The notes under the pieces were generated by a model. That model made no database searches and was not told the DNA's origin. It saw nothing but the letters and a program-made list of their open reading frames with translations. Positions 46,700 through 59,733 of a DNA stretch of 64,000 nucleotides are shown here, one piece after another. A program made the translations under genes and the position numbers. Source of the stretch: Salvia splendens (lineage: Eukaryota; Streptophyta; Magnoliopsida; Lamiales; Lamiaceae); the NCBI RefSeq assembly GCF_004379255.2, contig NC_056035.1, positions 24,924,502-24,988,501 on the forward strand, written 5' to 3'. Within the stretch, counting starts at the first letter, position 1; the number at the start of each line of letters is the position of its first letter.

Positions 46700-48168
46700 T
46701 GTTAGGGTTTGTATACTAGAAATCACCTTTCGAGTGATTGAATACTGTAAAACTCTAATAATTATTTTCCAATGAATGCAACAGATTATTTTTGTCGTAA
46801 TGTTGTTATGTTTTACATTTAATGGATGTTTAATGCATATTTAAATGTATAAGTCAACATAACAAAGTCCAAGTCTTTGTTTTAGTAGACCGGTTGTGGA
46901 CTGCGCTCAATTTAAGGTACGCGGTCAGTTCTGAAAAAAGAAAAATAAGATTTTCACAACCTAGATAGGCCTAGACTACCTATTGTGAAAGGTTGCAATG
47001 TCAGTCCGATTATTTCTAAGCCTTATTGAAATATGATGACATTGGTGTGGTATAGCACTGAATGGATCTAACAGCAAGATGAGTCTTTATGCTATCTACT
47101 GAAAGACGAGGTCTTGATAACTAATTTCTTAATCAATGTACGTTAGCATTGAGCATACGATATTGAGTATCTACTACTTTGACTTTCCAAAGGTGCGGGT
47201 TTTTCGTCACCCAACGATCCAGGTATATTGGGTAGTGGTGATCATTATCTGGAGGTGCTAGGATTGCTATTATATTGAATCGCGCGCGAGGAGAGTCTCG
47301 TTTGATAACATCCACAAGAGGAGCTCGAAACAAAGTTTTATTATTCGGAACCTAGCTAGTTGGAGTTTGATTACTCTATGAATAATAAATAAGAGTTTCT
47401 TGCTAAATCCACTCTTAGAGATTAAAATATGTTAATTAATTAAGTCCGTAGTTGGCATTAATTAATTAATGGATGTTTCTACCTTAAGCGCGAGAAATGA
47501 ATTAAACAAATTAAAGGAAACCCGGAACACTTGTAATTTCGGATTTGGAAAGGCAATGCAATATTACTTCTGTAGTGGCTGCTTGTAATATTCCAATATA
47601 AGCTTGTATTAAATTATGGGTTCAATTTAATTAGTAAAAAGCTAATTGGGTGAGGCCATGTCCAAATTCTTCCTTAGATCCCTGATTGGGCTCAATATGT
47701 GACTTAATATAAATAGGAGAATAAAGAAGACAGAAAAGTGAATAATTATTCTCATTAAAAATTTTTGTCCCCTCCTTTTTGAGAGAGAGAGTTCGAAAAT
47801 TACTTCTTCCATGAGTAGAGTTCTGTCTTCGTTATTCGAGTCATAATATTCTGGTGAGATTTGCCCACACAAATATCAGTATACAGTCCGGGACACCAGT
47901 CAGAAGATCCGAGGTTGAGTTCTGAAGATCTTCACTTGGAGAAGACGCAAGCCATCTTCGATTCATTGGAGAATCAACAAGGTAAATTGGCTGACTTCGT
48001 AGTATGCATGTTTTAGGATTTATTTGTTCTAAAGCATGATTTAAATTCAAGTTACGAGCATGATACATGTGATAATTGCGCGAATAGAATTTGTCTAAGT
48101 AATCTGCTAAATAGATCAAATTCATGTGATCGGTTTTGTTATGCACGCTTCCGCTGCCAACCCCTTCA
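46700..48168 (+). mobile_element. 5' LTR of copia element K1
   Basis: The LTR starts TGTTAGGGTTTGTATACT and ends near CCAACCCCTTCA, directly before the primer site. It is about 1.47 kb, similar along its length to the LTR at 58040-59487. The exact 3' end could be a few bases earlier (after GCTGCCA). It inserted into a Stowaway MITE. No 3' LTR partner is found for this copy. Confidence 0.85.
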
Positions 48169-48170
48169 AT

Positions 48171-48183
48171 TGGTATCAGAGCC
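48171..48183 (+). promoter_or_regulatory. K1 primer binding site, initiator Met tRNA
   Basis: TGGTATCAGAGCC follows the LTR end within a few bases. The same arrangement occurs at 59490-59502. Confidence 0.9.
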
Positions 48184-50222
48184 AGTCTTTGGCTCTGATT
48201 ATTTGGATTTAAATTTCGCGAAATTCATGTATGCATGTGTTATTTGATTTCGAAGCATGTTCTTGTTGTTTTTTTGTTTAATTTTACGCATGATGAACTC
48301 AAGAACAATCGAATCAAAGAACTTGAATTTATCGATCGTACGAGACGTGCGATCCGTCGGCGTTTGCATCGAGACGGATTGCGCCACGAACGATCGGGAT
48401 AGGGTTGTCGATTGAGTGGGAGCCGAGAGATCGTGATCACGGGGTGACGCGCAGACGAGCGTGGGATCGTGCGCACCGCCGACCGAGATCGCATGCCCAG
48501 GCGGAGCCCGCGACAGCCTCGACAAGGCGGTGGCCTGCTAGGAGTGGTGGTTCGTCCGAAAACCACAGAGACACCACGAGTCACCAGGCCAAACCCTAGG
48601 CGGAAGGTCCAGCGCAACCCGACGAGACGCCTGGCCGAGAGTGTCGCGCCTGTGTGCATGACGCTGGCTCGGGCAGTGGGAGGAACTGGAACGAGGTAGA
48701 TCGAGACGGGCGGTCGGAGCTGGCCGAGAGCAGGCGCGCCACCGTGCGCACTGCTGGCCGACAGCTCGAGCAGCCCGACAGAACACGAGGCGGTGACGGG
48801 CGCTCGCCGCTGGGCCGAGAGGAGCCGTGCCTCCGCGCACGCTCCTGGCTGAGACGCTGGCAACACCCGACGAGCCGCTGGCCGAGACGCTGGCGCGCCA
48901 CCTGCGCGCTGGTCGTTGTGACGCTGCGTGCGTCGTGGTCCGACGAAGAACTCGTCGGATTTTCGTCGTTCATCGTTTGTGCGAACCTCATACGATGAGA
49001 TAACGATGAAAGATTATTTTATTGATTATTTAATTTTTTAATTAAAAGATATCATTAAAATATTATTATTTAATGGAAATAAAATCTTTTTGGATGATTT
49101 ACCTAGATTTTAGGAATATTTTTATTATTATCTATATCTATGGAAATAAATAATATTATTTTATTCCTAGTTGATATGGATGAGAATAATTTAATAGTTT
49201 CCTAATATTTATCTAAATTTTAGGAATATTTTTATTATTATCTATATCTATGGAAGTAAATAATATTTTTTTTCTAGATGATATGGATGAGAATAATTTA
49301 ATAATTTCCTAATATTTATATATCTAGAATCCTAATTATGATAGATATGTATGAATACATTAAATAATTAATCTTCTCTTCCTAATCATTGAACATGGAA
49401 ATAATTTGAATTTAATTTTTCATGTCTTATTAAAAATTAAATAATTTAATTATTTTAGATATATCTTATAGTAGACATGAATAAGAATTAAATACTAGAA
49501 CATTATTTTCTTAATGGAAGACGTCAACTATGTATAAAAGATTTAATTATCCAGCATATTAAATACCAACAAAATTTAATTAAGCCTTAATCTGCCTCAA
49601 GGCTAAGGATAATTGAATAAAAACCATAACCCAAAATATCTAAGCTGTAATTACGAACTCAACGTTTGTATATGGTCTCCACCAATTGGTTTGTAATTTA
49701 TGAAGTTGTTTCCAATATTAACACCACCTGCACTGTGGGGACAATAATCCTAAGAAATAGCGAGTTCATAAGGCGGACTTCTCAAATATAAATAGTATGA
49801 ACTAGAATGTGGTTTCCAATATTATCGCCACCTGCACTGTGGGGATAATAATCCTAAGAAACTACGAGATTCAGAAATTCACACAGAATTTATGGGATAG
49901 CTTGATCTTGTTAGCAGTGCATGAGCATTGTTATGTGAGTGTGTTGTAGAAATGAGATTCTGTAATGCTAAATTCGGTGGTCTTGCTTAGGCAACATTAG
50001 GCGGCCATGCCACACTTGTGGTCTCTAGACTATTCGTCGATGATTGTGACCAGTAAAATTGTAAGATTTTAATGCGTATTGACCTCCTCTGGAGGATACA
50101 AAATTTTAATTCTACTGTTGTAAGATTTTGAAAAGTTTTATAGTTAATCTAATCAAACTTCTTACATAAGTTTATGACAAATGGTAAATATTCTTCTTTG
50201 CAGTGCAAATCAAATCGTCAAT
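48184..50222 (+). other. K1 untranslated leader, 2 kb
   Basis: No conserved protein is encoded between the primer site and gag. A GC-rich, probably TE-internal block (about 48320-49000) yields long overlapping ORFs on both strands that look like composition artefacts. A very A/T-rich part follows, with a 110-bp tandem duplication (TTAGGAATATTTTTATTA at 49110 and 49220). A further duplicated CCACCTGCACTGTGGGGA(C/T)A block lies near 49730 and 49830. The distal half recurs in reverse at 63240-64000. Confidence 0.65.
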
Positions 50223-51379
50223 ATGTCGTTCAATCCTCTTTCTGCAATACTTAAAGAAAACAAACTCGAGGGCCAAAATTACATAGAATGGAAGCAAAAT
50301 TTGGACAACGTTCTTACAGCAGAAGAGTACAACTTTGTGCTCACAACCCCGCGACCTCCAGTGCCGCCAGCCAACGCAGCGGCATGAGTCAGAGATGCAC
50401 ATAGACAGTGGCATAAGGCGAATGAGATGGCTAAGTGCTATATGTTGGTATCTATGTCATCAGTACTCAAGCATTAGCATTCAGCCATGGAAACTGCCGC
50501 CGAGATCATGCAGAATCTCAAGAATCTTTTTGGTACTCAGAATCGAAAGGCTACGTCTCAAGCCTTTCGGAGTATCATGTCGAAGACTATGAAGGAAGAC
50601 TCGTCTGTGAGGGACCATGTCCTCGAGATGATGGGCCACCTCAACCAGATTGAGGTCTTTGGAGGGACGATCGATCCCGAGTCCCAAGTGACCATTATCC
50701 TTCAGAGTCTTCCCCTAGCTTCCAGCAGTTCAAACTCAACTTCGAGATGAACAAAAGGAACTACACCTTGGCGGAGCTGTTGATTGAACTCCAGTCGGCA
50801 GAGGATCTTATGATTCAGGCTAAGGCGGCCATGATGACTTCGGCGCCTCGTTCCTTTGGCTCCAAGCCTAGCGCGGGAAAAAGGCAGGCACCGAACTCAG
50901 GACCGGCCAAGAAAGCTAAGGGAAAGAAGAAGAAGAGGGCAAACAAGAAGCCCACGGGAAAGTGTTTCACGTGTGGAGAAAAAGGGTATTGGAAGCCAGA
51001 CTGTCCTAAAAAGGGCAAGGCTACAGGTATGCACCAAGCTTTAGTAGTCGAGTCATGTTTGGCTTCGAAGTCTACTTGCACTTGGGTTATTGACACATGA
51101 GCTACTGATCATATTTGTTTTGATCCTGACTTAATGCAAGTGACAAGACGACTACGTGATCGTGAGATCGAAGTCCACCTGGGCGACGCTACAAAAGTGG
51201 TGGCCGTTGCAGTGGGAGACGTTTATTTTCGTTTTAGTAGTGATAGTTTTTTTATTTTGAAGAATGTTTTGTTGATACCTTCTTTTAGAAGAAATTTAAT
51301 TTCAGTTTCTAAATTAGTTTTTTATGGATATTTGATTTCTTTTAATGACAACTGCGTTATTAAGAAAGATGGCTCTTAG
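50223..51379 (+). pseudogene. K1 gag and protease start, broken
   Basis: Gag begins MSFNPLSAILKENKLEGQNY. The frame is broken by stops after PPANAAA (TGA) and at KH*HSA (TAG), by a one-base loss in QSLP, and by a stop in the protease motif, where DTGA has become DT*A. Conserved blocks: a gag core (METAAEIMQNLKNLFGTQ), a basic linker (GKKKKRAN), and a CCHC knuckle C-F-T-C-G-E-K-G-Y-W-K-P-D-C in which the zinc-binding His is replaced by Tyr. The pre-integrase leader (RRNLISVSKLV) ends at KKDGS, where TG-rich array sequence replaces it. It is nonfunctional. Confidence 0.9.
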
Positions 51380-51795
51380 TGTATATGTGTATACCGTGTA
51401 ATAAGTGTCGTGTGTAAATTGTGGGTATACTTTTTGTATAGTGCATTGGGTTTTTTTATATTGTATTTAGTCCATTTTTTTTTGAGTATAATATATCTAA
51501 TCCGTTTTTTATAGTATATTTAGTCCGTTTGTTTTGTGTGTAGTATGTGCAGTGTGTTTTTATATTTTACGTGTATTATGTGATGTGTGTGTATGTACAG
51601 TGTGTATATGTGGATGCAATGTTTGTATTTTGTGTATAGTGCTTGTATTTTGTTTGTAATGTGTTTATTGAGTGTGCTATGTGTGTATTTTCTCTACGTA
51701 TATATTTTTTGTATAGTGTGAGTGCAGAGTAGTGTGCTATGTGTGTATTTTCTGTACATATAAATTTTGTGTATAGTGTGAGTGCAGAGTAGTGG
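51380..51795. repeat. TG-rich degenerate array replacing copia pol
   Basis: From the codon after KKDGS the sequence becomes GTGTATTTTGTGTATAGTG-type repeats, the reverse complement of the 5.8-9.8 kb pattern. A 60-bp block with TGTGCTATGTGTGTATTTTC is present twice, at about 51674 and 51734. The array joins an LTR fragment at about 51796. Confidence 0.8.
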
Positions 51796-52577
51796 TGCTA
51801 GTATTGTTATTGCAATGAATCATGTGCTGGGAGAGGCCAGTATAATAATATCCTCAAGAGGTGTTTAGAAAAAGGTTTTATTATTCAGAAAACGAGCCAA
51901 TTGGAATTTATTTCATGAATAATAAATAATGTTTCTAAACTAGACCACTCTTAGAAAAAGAAATTAATTAATAAAAGTCAGATAGCAGACTTGATATCAA
52001 TTAATGGATATTTAGATCTTATACACGGGAAATGATTTAATTAAAGAGGATGATAATAATATTTAAGTTTGGACTTGAATTAAATTACTTTTAATTTAAT
52101 TAGTGAAAGCCTGAACCGTGGCTCAATCCAATCCTCCACAGATCCTTGGTCTGGCCCAAAATAATTAACTTAATATAAAAAAGAGAAGAATAGAAGGCAA
52201 AATTAATTCTACGGGTAATTTTTGTCCTCTGCCATTTGTGAGAGAGTGACATTTCGAGATTTAGGGTTCTTCTTTCTGTCTTCAATTCTTCTCCAGCTTT
52301 TGAGGATTTGACGAGCTTTGCCCACACAAAGGTCAAATTCAAGTTAAAGGGAACAGATCAGAAGATCCATGGTAGAGTTTGAATTGAAGAAGGTGACAAA
52401 ATTCAACTCTTGAATTCCTATGGTATGTTGTAATTAATTGCATATATTCAGTACGATTTATGATTATATGCTTGTTTGAACATGATTCTAAGTTTACAAT
52501 CTGAAAAAGCATGTTTAGATGTAAATCAATCAATCAAACTAAATAGATTCTTATTTATTCCGCTGCGAAAACCAACA
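51796..52577 (+). mobile_element. 5'-truncated copia LTR inside the TG array
   Basis: GTGCTAGTATTGTTATTGCA through TTCCGCTGCGAAAACCAACA matches the downstream two thirds of the LTR family at 1-1197 on the opposite strand. The LTR 3' end lies at about 52577, but no primer site follows: TG-rich array resumes at once. It is a truncated solo LTR. Confidence 0.7.
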
Positions 52578-52690
52578 TAGTGTGTGTGTGAAAAATGTAT
52601 GTGTTTTTTGCACAGTGTGTGTATTTTGTGTATAGTGTGTAAAGTGTCTGGTATTGTATCGTGTGGATATTTTGTGTAAAGTTTGCTGAA
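52578..52690. repeat. TG-rich array, short segment
   Basis: It continues the 51380-51795 pattern (GTGTGTATTTTGTGTATAGT) on the other side of the LTR fragment, so the LTR interrupts what was one array. Confidence 0.75.
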
Positions 52691-55600
52691 GAGAGACCTG
52701 AGTAGTCTATTCCGCAAAACAGATTAAAAACATGCAAAGTTCGCGCAACTGATAAGTCAGATGATAAACGGATCAAGTAGGCAACTATCGGGTCGTTGGT
52801 TAAGCAAACTGAGAGACTTAGGGCCTTCAATACCTTAACCCACAATACTATAGACTAGTAAAGGGAAGTAAGGGTCGAATCCCACAGGTACAGAGGCGGG
52901 CTGAGTTGTGTACGAGACATATTGGGTTGGCTAATGCCACGCTTCACTAAGGTGGGTTGACTACAATTAGAACCTGGACTACTCAGGTCACAATGTTACT
53001 TGATCAACTAAACTATCATGACGAAAAATAACATATCACAACGGATCAACTCAAACAGGAACAACACGACAGCATAAAGCGGGTTGGGACCGCTGTCACT
53101 ACCACGCACTACTAAAAGTTGTTTACAACAAAAAGGTGACAAAGACTGTGACTCTAACGAACTATGACCATCTTCTTCGCTAAGCAACCAAGAAAGACCA
53201 CGACAAATAAAACAGAACAGATGACATTAAAGCAGGAAACAGACAGATTAAAGAACGAATTCATATAATTCAGACGGAAGGAGAACAGATCTAAGCAACT
53301 ACCTTAATTTCATGAATGTTGACGAACTAGAACTGAAATCTAACTACGAGAAATCGAAAACAGAACAACGAGCAATTATCAAAACAAAATCTAACACAGA
53401 GATCAACAAATTCAAACCATCATGCATCGCATACTCTATCAAAACATCATATCTAAACATGAACGACTGAATTATGCAGAACTACTTCCAAATCAGAACA
53501 TAACTAAGCTAGACAAGAGAAACGAAAGCAGAAAACACTAGATCTAAAACAACTCGCATTAAAAACTCCATTTCATAAATGATCTTCAACAAGCAAAATG
53601 AAACAGAATTCCCAACTCCAGATTTGAAGATCGATCAACAACAGAAAGTAACCAGATTGGAAGATCGATCAAAAACATAAGAACTACTAGAATTCGGAAA
53701 AGCATGAACTGAAAACAGAATAACGATTGTTTTGACCCCTCGGGGTTTAAGGAAAAACAAACTACGAAGGCTTCTGGGCAGATATGAGTCTCTTCTTCCT
53801 TGTCGAGAAAGAAGAGAGGAAAGTTGACGTATAACAGTGACTCTGGTGGCTCCTAGATTCCTTGCTCCATGCTACGAAGTGTAAATGTGGAATGTGAAGT
53901 AACTATGATGATTCCGAACCCGGTAGAAATGAAGAACTCCTTGTGTGTGTATCATCTCCACTATTTATAGGTTGGCATTGGGCTTAAACCCCTAGGTTAA
54001 ACTCATCCTGTCTTGACATTAATGCCCTTGAGATAGCATCTTCTTTTCTCTCTCCTATGACTGATTACCTCATGTGGTGAACTCCACTTGATCAACTTGC
54101 TGGTCGGGCAGGCTCCATTTCTTGTCCGGAACTGATCAGCTTATCTTCAAATTTGGTTATTTTTTGCTTCTTTTCCTAGTTTATCAAGTTGTTCTTGCAC
54201 TCTGCTGCTTCAGCACTTTTTAGGCCCCTGCACACTCAAATTCACACTTTTTCACACATTATCACCCCTGTTAGTGTAATAAACTCCTATAAAACCATGC
54301 TTGTAACGAGCCCTATGAAACTGCTCACACTTAAACCATGCTTGTCCTCAAGTATAAAAGAACAACAAGAAAAAGGGCAAGTTACATGCATGGATCCCTG
54401 ACCGACTCCTAAAACTAAACAGACTCAACAGACATTAACACAGACTGACACATATACAACACTTAAGCTCATATTTACATCTCCCCTTTTGTTCAGTCTG
54501 ATAAGATTATCAATTCATCAAGATGACCCCTGTTCTAACTAACTGTTGGGTTCATTTGGTCACTCATTCCTCACCAGAGATGTTAGGACCATTCACTCAT
54601 TCATTTTGCCATACCACTGATGTTTGAGTTTCATAGGCAAAGACTAGTTCCTTAAGGTCTTCCTAAGGGTTGTAATGGGGCCAGAGGTTATGATGTAAAT
54701 AGGTAACGATCCTATGAGTTCTAGGTTCATAGGATTCTTCATAGCAACGAAGGACATGTGAACTTGGGAATAAAACTGGAGCAGCTTCCCTATTACATCT
54801 TCAATCTCCCCCCACATAAACACTATCCTTTGGCCATTGTGGCCTTGCCTTATTCATCTAACTTTTTCACAGGGTCAGGTTACATTCTTTTCCTGCCCTA
54901 TCTAAACTGAATTTTTTTTAGGGCTAAGTTACATTCTCTCCTGCCCTTTATTTAACTATATACTTTTTTTCTAGGTCAGGTTATAAATTCCTGCCCTTTT
55001 CTTCTTCTTTTTTTCTTTTCCTCTCTCTCTCTCTCTTTCTACCCGCTTGGTCGTAACTCTTTCTTTTCTATCCCTTCTAACCCCAGTCGGTTAGCTGCTC
55101 TGTTCTATCCCCTTACTAACATGGCGTAGAGGCTCATGGTTTCAAAGGAGGATGAATTTGAAACGTTGGCTTAAAATGGGGTGACTAAGGGGTGCCCATA
55201 CAATGAGGCAGATTCATCTGGTTCGAATGGAAAAAGGTCCAACTGGTTATTCCTATTGCCTTTAGTCCTTACTAGCCTGTGTCATTTCCCTCTCAGCATC
55301 AAGTGGCAGCCTCTCAATTTTTTTGTATCAGTAGAAAGTGTCTACTCTGGTTTATAACTCACATTTGGAGGGCTTCACAGTTAGCTAAAAATCTGGGCTC
55401 TTCCATCGTTCTTACTTCCTCTAGACTAACTTCAACTTACTTTCAGAAAGAGGAGTCTCACAAATCAACATGCACTTTCTTCATCATTCACTCTTACTAA
55501 GGGTTTTATGCCTTCTGTTTTGCCAACTCATTCATGTTTTCCTAGCACAACTTGGGCATACACATATATTGATTCGACATGCTTCATTCAAATGACTCAC

Positions 55601-56030
55601 TATCCTACCAACTGACCTGTCAACTAATGAAGTTATGATTCGACATGCTGCGCTTAGTTGATTAACAGGTTCAAACGGTAAATATAGATAAGTCAAGTCA
55701 TGCTTATCTCCAAATACTCCACACTACTCCCCCCCTCACTTTATCAAAGCTTTCCCTCAAGCTAGCCTGATAAAGTGAAACAGAGGAGTGAGTGTTGCCT
55801 AAACACAAGATTAACAAACTATATTAACAAAAACAAAACTTCTCACACTTAGACCGAGTATTGGGCTAAGTGGGAGAAGACACCAACTAATCACAAAAGA
55901 AGACACTCAAGGTAAACACAAACTTCTCACACTTAGACTGGCCACCAGGCTAAGTGTGGAGATGATAGACAAGAAGAACAGACACGCATATACATTCAGG
56001 AATTTAAAATACTTGGTCATTGAGGGGGTG
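52691..56030 (-). mobile_element. Noncoding part of a gypsy-like element
   Basis: No conserved protein is visible. Motifs typical of noncoding regions of plant gypsy elements occur: GGGTCGAATCCCACAGG near 52870; a TTTTCACACATTATCACCCC stretch near 54250; paired CACACTTAGAC(C/T)G...GGCTAAGTG blocks at 55850 and 55935, each able to form a small hairpin; and a TATCAAAGCTTTCC...CCTGATAAAGTGAAA block near 55745. Minus-strand orientation is inferred from the adjacent ORF. A pyrimidine-rich tract (CTCTCTCTCTCTCTTTC) sits near 55025. Confidence 0.45.
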
Positions 56031-58039
56031 GTCATCTCCTAGGCTGATCCCTCTTGGAGTCAGCAGGTCTGGGGTGGGAGTCAGCTCGTCCTTGTGGTCG
56101 TCTGCTACTCGCGCCTGGGTCTGTAGGTTGGTCTCTTCCAGCTGGTCTTTTGCTGCCTGCGCCTAAAGCTTTAGGTTGTGGAACCTTTTGCCCCTGTGGC
56201 ACTATCTCTCTGGCCATCAGGGACACAGTCTCTCGCACTGCGTAGACTGAAATCCTAACATCCTCATTGTGTTTCATTTGGGTCTCCGTCTTGGCTATTA
56301 GTGACTGTATCTGGGCCTCGGAGCTCAGAGCTATTCTTTCAGTATTCAGGGATATCCTCTCAAGCAGCCCTTCCATTCGTGCTCTCCAATCGTCCAGGTG
56401 GCCCACGAGTTCCACGAGGCGTGGTAGATGTAGTAGGTATAGCAGCTTCGTTCTGTGGCACTGTCTCCTTTTCCTCCTCAACTACAACCACCTCCATCTG
56501 CTTCCTCTTAGTCTTCTTCTTAATAACTCCCTCCGGCTGCGAATCTGGTTTAATCACCTGATAAAAATACATTCTGCCTCCTCTCTGTACCAAACAACTC
56601 CGGATCAGGGCAGTAGGACAACCTGGGTATCCTCCCAACTATAGTCATATCCACACAATTTGCAAAAATAGCCCCTAGAACATGGCAGCAATTTAAGTTA
56701 CGGGAAGTGCGGCTGGAGATTGACTGGAAAATCCTAGCGATCCAATACCCCAAATGTACCTTCCTCTTCTTTAGCATACACCACATAAAGTACAATTCTG
56801 CCTCTGTGACGGAGGTGACTGTGTTGGTTTGGGCCAATAGATTTGCACCTACAAAGACTTGTGTTAATCTGAGGATGGCATATTTGATGCAGTTAGCTCT
56901 GGATTTTGTTGGTTGATAAGCTTCAGTGCCCCTTGGAACCATCTCCTCCCAAGTAGCTTGTTCGTTGAAGTCTGGGACCTCCTTTGGAGCACCGATGTCT
57001 CTCTCAAACCATTCAGCTTCTTGGTCCGCAGTGTACGTGAAGGTCAAGTCTCACGGGCCACTCTCTGAGGCTCATCCTCATTTCCCTCGTAAAAATCCTA
57101 AAGCTGTTGGATTCAGCCCCCACATCAGTCGTGAACGTGAATCAGAATGAGGTGAAGAACTCTTGATCCAACTCTATTGGCATTCTCGGCGTGTGCAGAT
57201 CCAAAAGCCACTCAAATCCTATTCCCGTAGTGTACTGCATGAACTCCTCACTTCCTTCAAGCTTTTCCAGGGCGAGTTGGTCCAGCCGCCTTCCAGACCT
57301 TGGTTTCTTGCCCGGCCCCAACCTCGCAGCACATTCATCTGTTGTTTGGAGGTCATCAAATGTGACCATTCGCCCTGGCATCTCGTTATCCAGTCGGACA
57401 CGAATCCTCTCAAACTAAATTCTGGCCATCTCCGGCCTCTGCTCGGACGCACTTCCCGCCTCATCATTTCTTCGCTTTGTACGACGCTCCATCCTCAGCG
57501 CCTCATCTTCCTCATCATCTTGTTCTTCAGATCTCCTTCTTCCTTCTTGAATTACTAAGGTTGTAGATGCATGCCTTGGTTTTTTCTTCAATGGGGTAGC
57601 ATGGCCTTTCCTTTCCGTTTTCGCTCCCTCTTTTCTCTTTCTCTGTCCTCCACTTCAGCAGGTGGGTTGGGTTGCCCAGAACTAGGAAGGGCATTAATTG
57701 GCGTGAAAAAGACATCCTCCTCTTCATCAGGTTCTTCATCAGTTATCAGCCTCCTTCTGTGGCGTGACGCTCCAACCGCGCTTCTTGCTGAACTATTCAC
57801 ATCCTCCCTTGTTCTCTGTATAGGGGTTTCCCATGGTTGTTCCTCATCGGACCTGTTTCCTGAGGTCTCTGTTCTGGCTGGCCTCGTCTGATAAATACGG
57901 ACGGCATCAGCTCTTGCTTAAGTAGCCTCATTTCTGGGAGACACCTTCTCAGTATCCTTCTCTTCATCGGTTACAACAACCACTTCCCTGTTCTCCGGTG
58001 ATTCATCAGCTATTCTCTCTACCCTCTCAGTAGGGTTCC
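56031..58039 (-). pseudogene. Athila/TAT-like 'putative plant transposon protein', broken
   Basis: On the minus strand, fragments in successive frames read EDVFFTPINALP (57.7 kb), MVTFDDLQTTDECA and GIGFEWLLDLHTPRMPIELD with EFFTSF (57.2), TYTADQEAEWFERD and IKYAILRLTQVFVGANLL, MWCMLKKRKVHLGYWIAR (56.8), ending in a region with KNEDV-like heptads, GRDQPTDPGASSRR and KRDQPRR (56.1). This matches the layout of the plant-specific domain found in Athila-type gypsy elements (a cut R/K-rich tail after a helical core). Frame changes near 57050-57150 and 57470 break it. The N-terminus is cut by the copia LTR at 58040. The family call is from memory of the domain. Confidence 0.6.
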
Positions 58040-59487
58040 TGTTAGAGTTTATATACTGGAAATCACATTTCGAGTGATTCAATACTATAAAAACTCTTAT
58101 TTTATTTTCCAATGGATGCAATAGATTATTTTTGTCATAATATTGTTATGTTTTACATTTAATGGATGTTTATTGCATGTTTAAATGTATAAGTAACTTA
58201 ACTAAGTCTAAGTCTTTGTTTTAGTAGACCGGTTGTGGGCGTCGTCCACTTTAAGGTAACACGGTCAGTTCTAAACAAAGAAAAATAAGAATTTCACAAC
58301 TTAGATAGGCCTAGACTACCTATCATGAAAGGTTGCAATGTCAGTCCGCATATTTCTAAGCCTTACTGAAATAAGATGACATTGGTGTGGTAGAGCACTG
58401 AATTGGATCTAACAGCGAGACAAGTCTTTATGCTATCTATTGAAAGACGAGGTCTTGATAATTATTTCTTAATCAATGTACGTTGGCATTGAGCATACGG
58501 TATTGATTATGCACTACTTTGACTTACAAAATGGTGCGGATTTTTCACAACCCAATAATCCTGGTATATTGGGTAATAGTGATTAATATCTAGCGGTGCT
58601 AGGATTGCTATTATATTGAATCGTACGCGAGGAGAGTCTAGTTTGATAACGTCCTCAAGAGGAGCTTGAAACAAGGCTTTATTATTCGGAACCTAGCTAG
58701 TTGGAGTTTGATTACTCTATGAATAATAAATAAACGTTTCTTGCTATGTCCACTTTTGAAATTAATAATATGTTAATTAATTAAGTTCATAGCAGACATT
58801 AATTAATTAATGCACGGGAAATGACCTACAAACAAATGGAAACCTGGATTACTTATAATTTCGGATTTGGATGGGCAGTGCAATATTACTTCTGTAGTAG
58901 CTGCTCGTAATATTCCAATATAAGCTTGTATTAAATTGTGAGTTCAATTTAATTAGTAAAAAGCTAATTGGGGGAGGCCATATCCAAAACCTTCCATAGA
59001 TCCCTGACAAGGCTCAATATGTGACTTAATATAAATAGGAGAATAAAGGAGACAGAAAAGAATACATATTTTTTTTCTCTAAATTTTCATCCCCCTCTCC
59101 TTCTCTGTGAGGGACGATTTTCAGCTCTCCTCCGTGAGGGATTTCCATCTTCTTTATTTAAGTCCTAGTATTCTGGTGAGATCAGCCCACACTGATATCA
59201 ACATACAGTCCGGGAACCAGTCAGAAGATCCGTGGTTTAGTACTCAAGATCTTCACGTAGAGAAGACGCTAGCTATCTTCGATTCTTTGGAGAATCTTCA
59301 AGGTAAATTGGCTAATCCGTTGTAAGCATGTTTTAAGTTTCAATTACTCTAAAGCATGAATTAATTCAAGTTGTGAACATGATACATGTGATAATTGCGC
59401 GAATAGAATTTGTCTAAATAATCTGCTAAATATATCAGAATTATTATGTGATCAATTTGATGCATGCTTCCACTGCCAACCCCTTCA
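58040..59487 (+). mobile_element. 5' LTR of copia element K2
   Basis: TGTTAGAGTTTATATACTGG to CCAACCCCTTCA, about 1.45 kb, is similar throughout to the K1 LTR. A primer site (ATTGGTATCAGAGCC, 59488-59502) follows. It inserted into the Athila-like ORF, whose frame runs up to the LTR border. Confidence 0.88.
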
Positions 59488-59502
59488 ATTGGTATCAGAG
59501 CC

Positions 59503-59733
59503 AGTGTTTGGCTCTGATTATTTGGATTTAAATTTCGTGAAATTCATGTATGCATGTGTCATTTGATTGCAAAGTATGTTCTTGTATTTAGTTGTTATAT
59601 TTTATGCATGATGAACTCAAGAACTATCGAATCGATGAACTTGAATTTTTCGACCGCGCGAGGCGTGCGATCGAGAAGTGGGTCGTCAATGGAGTGGGAG
59701 CCGAGGGTTCATGATCACGGGGCGATGCACAGA
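59503..59733 (+). other. K2 leader, truncated
   Basis: It is homologous to the K1 leader at 48184-48440 (TTTGGCTCTGATTATTTGGA, ATGATGAACTCAAGAAC). It ends at GATGCACAGA, where a reversed gypsy LTR begins. Confidence 0.8.

Noticed and set aside
48240..48998. Long ORFs on both strands (up to 208 residues) in the GC-rich block
   Set aside because: Several overlap in different frames with R/S/P/A-rich products; the block is copia leader sequence between primer site and gag.
52860..52885. tRNA gene suggested by GGGTCGAATCCCAC
   Set aside because: Only the T-loop-like motif is present; no acceptor stem, D arm or anticodon arm could be paired around it.
56267..57891. Plus-strand ORFs over the Athila-like region
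   Set aside because: The conserved domain is read on the minus strand; the plus frames have no matching motifs.
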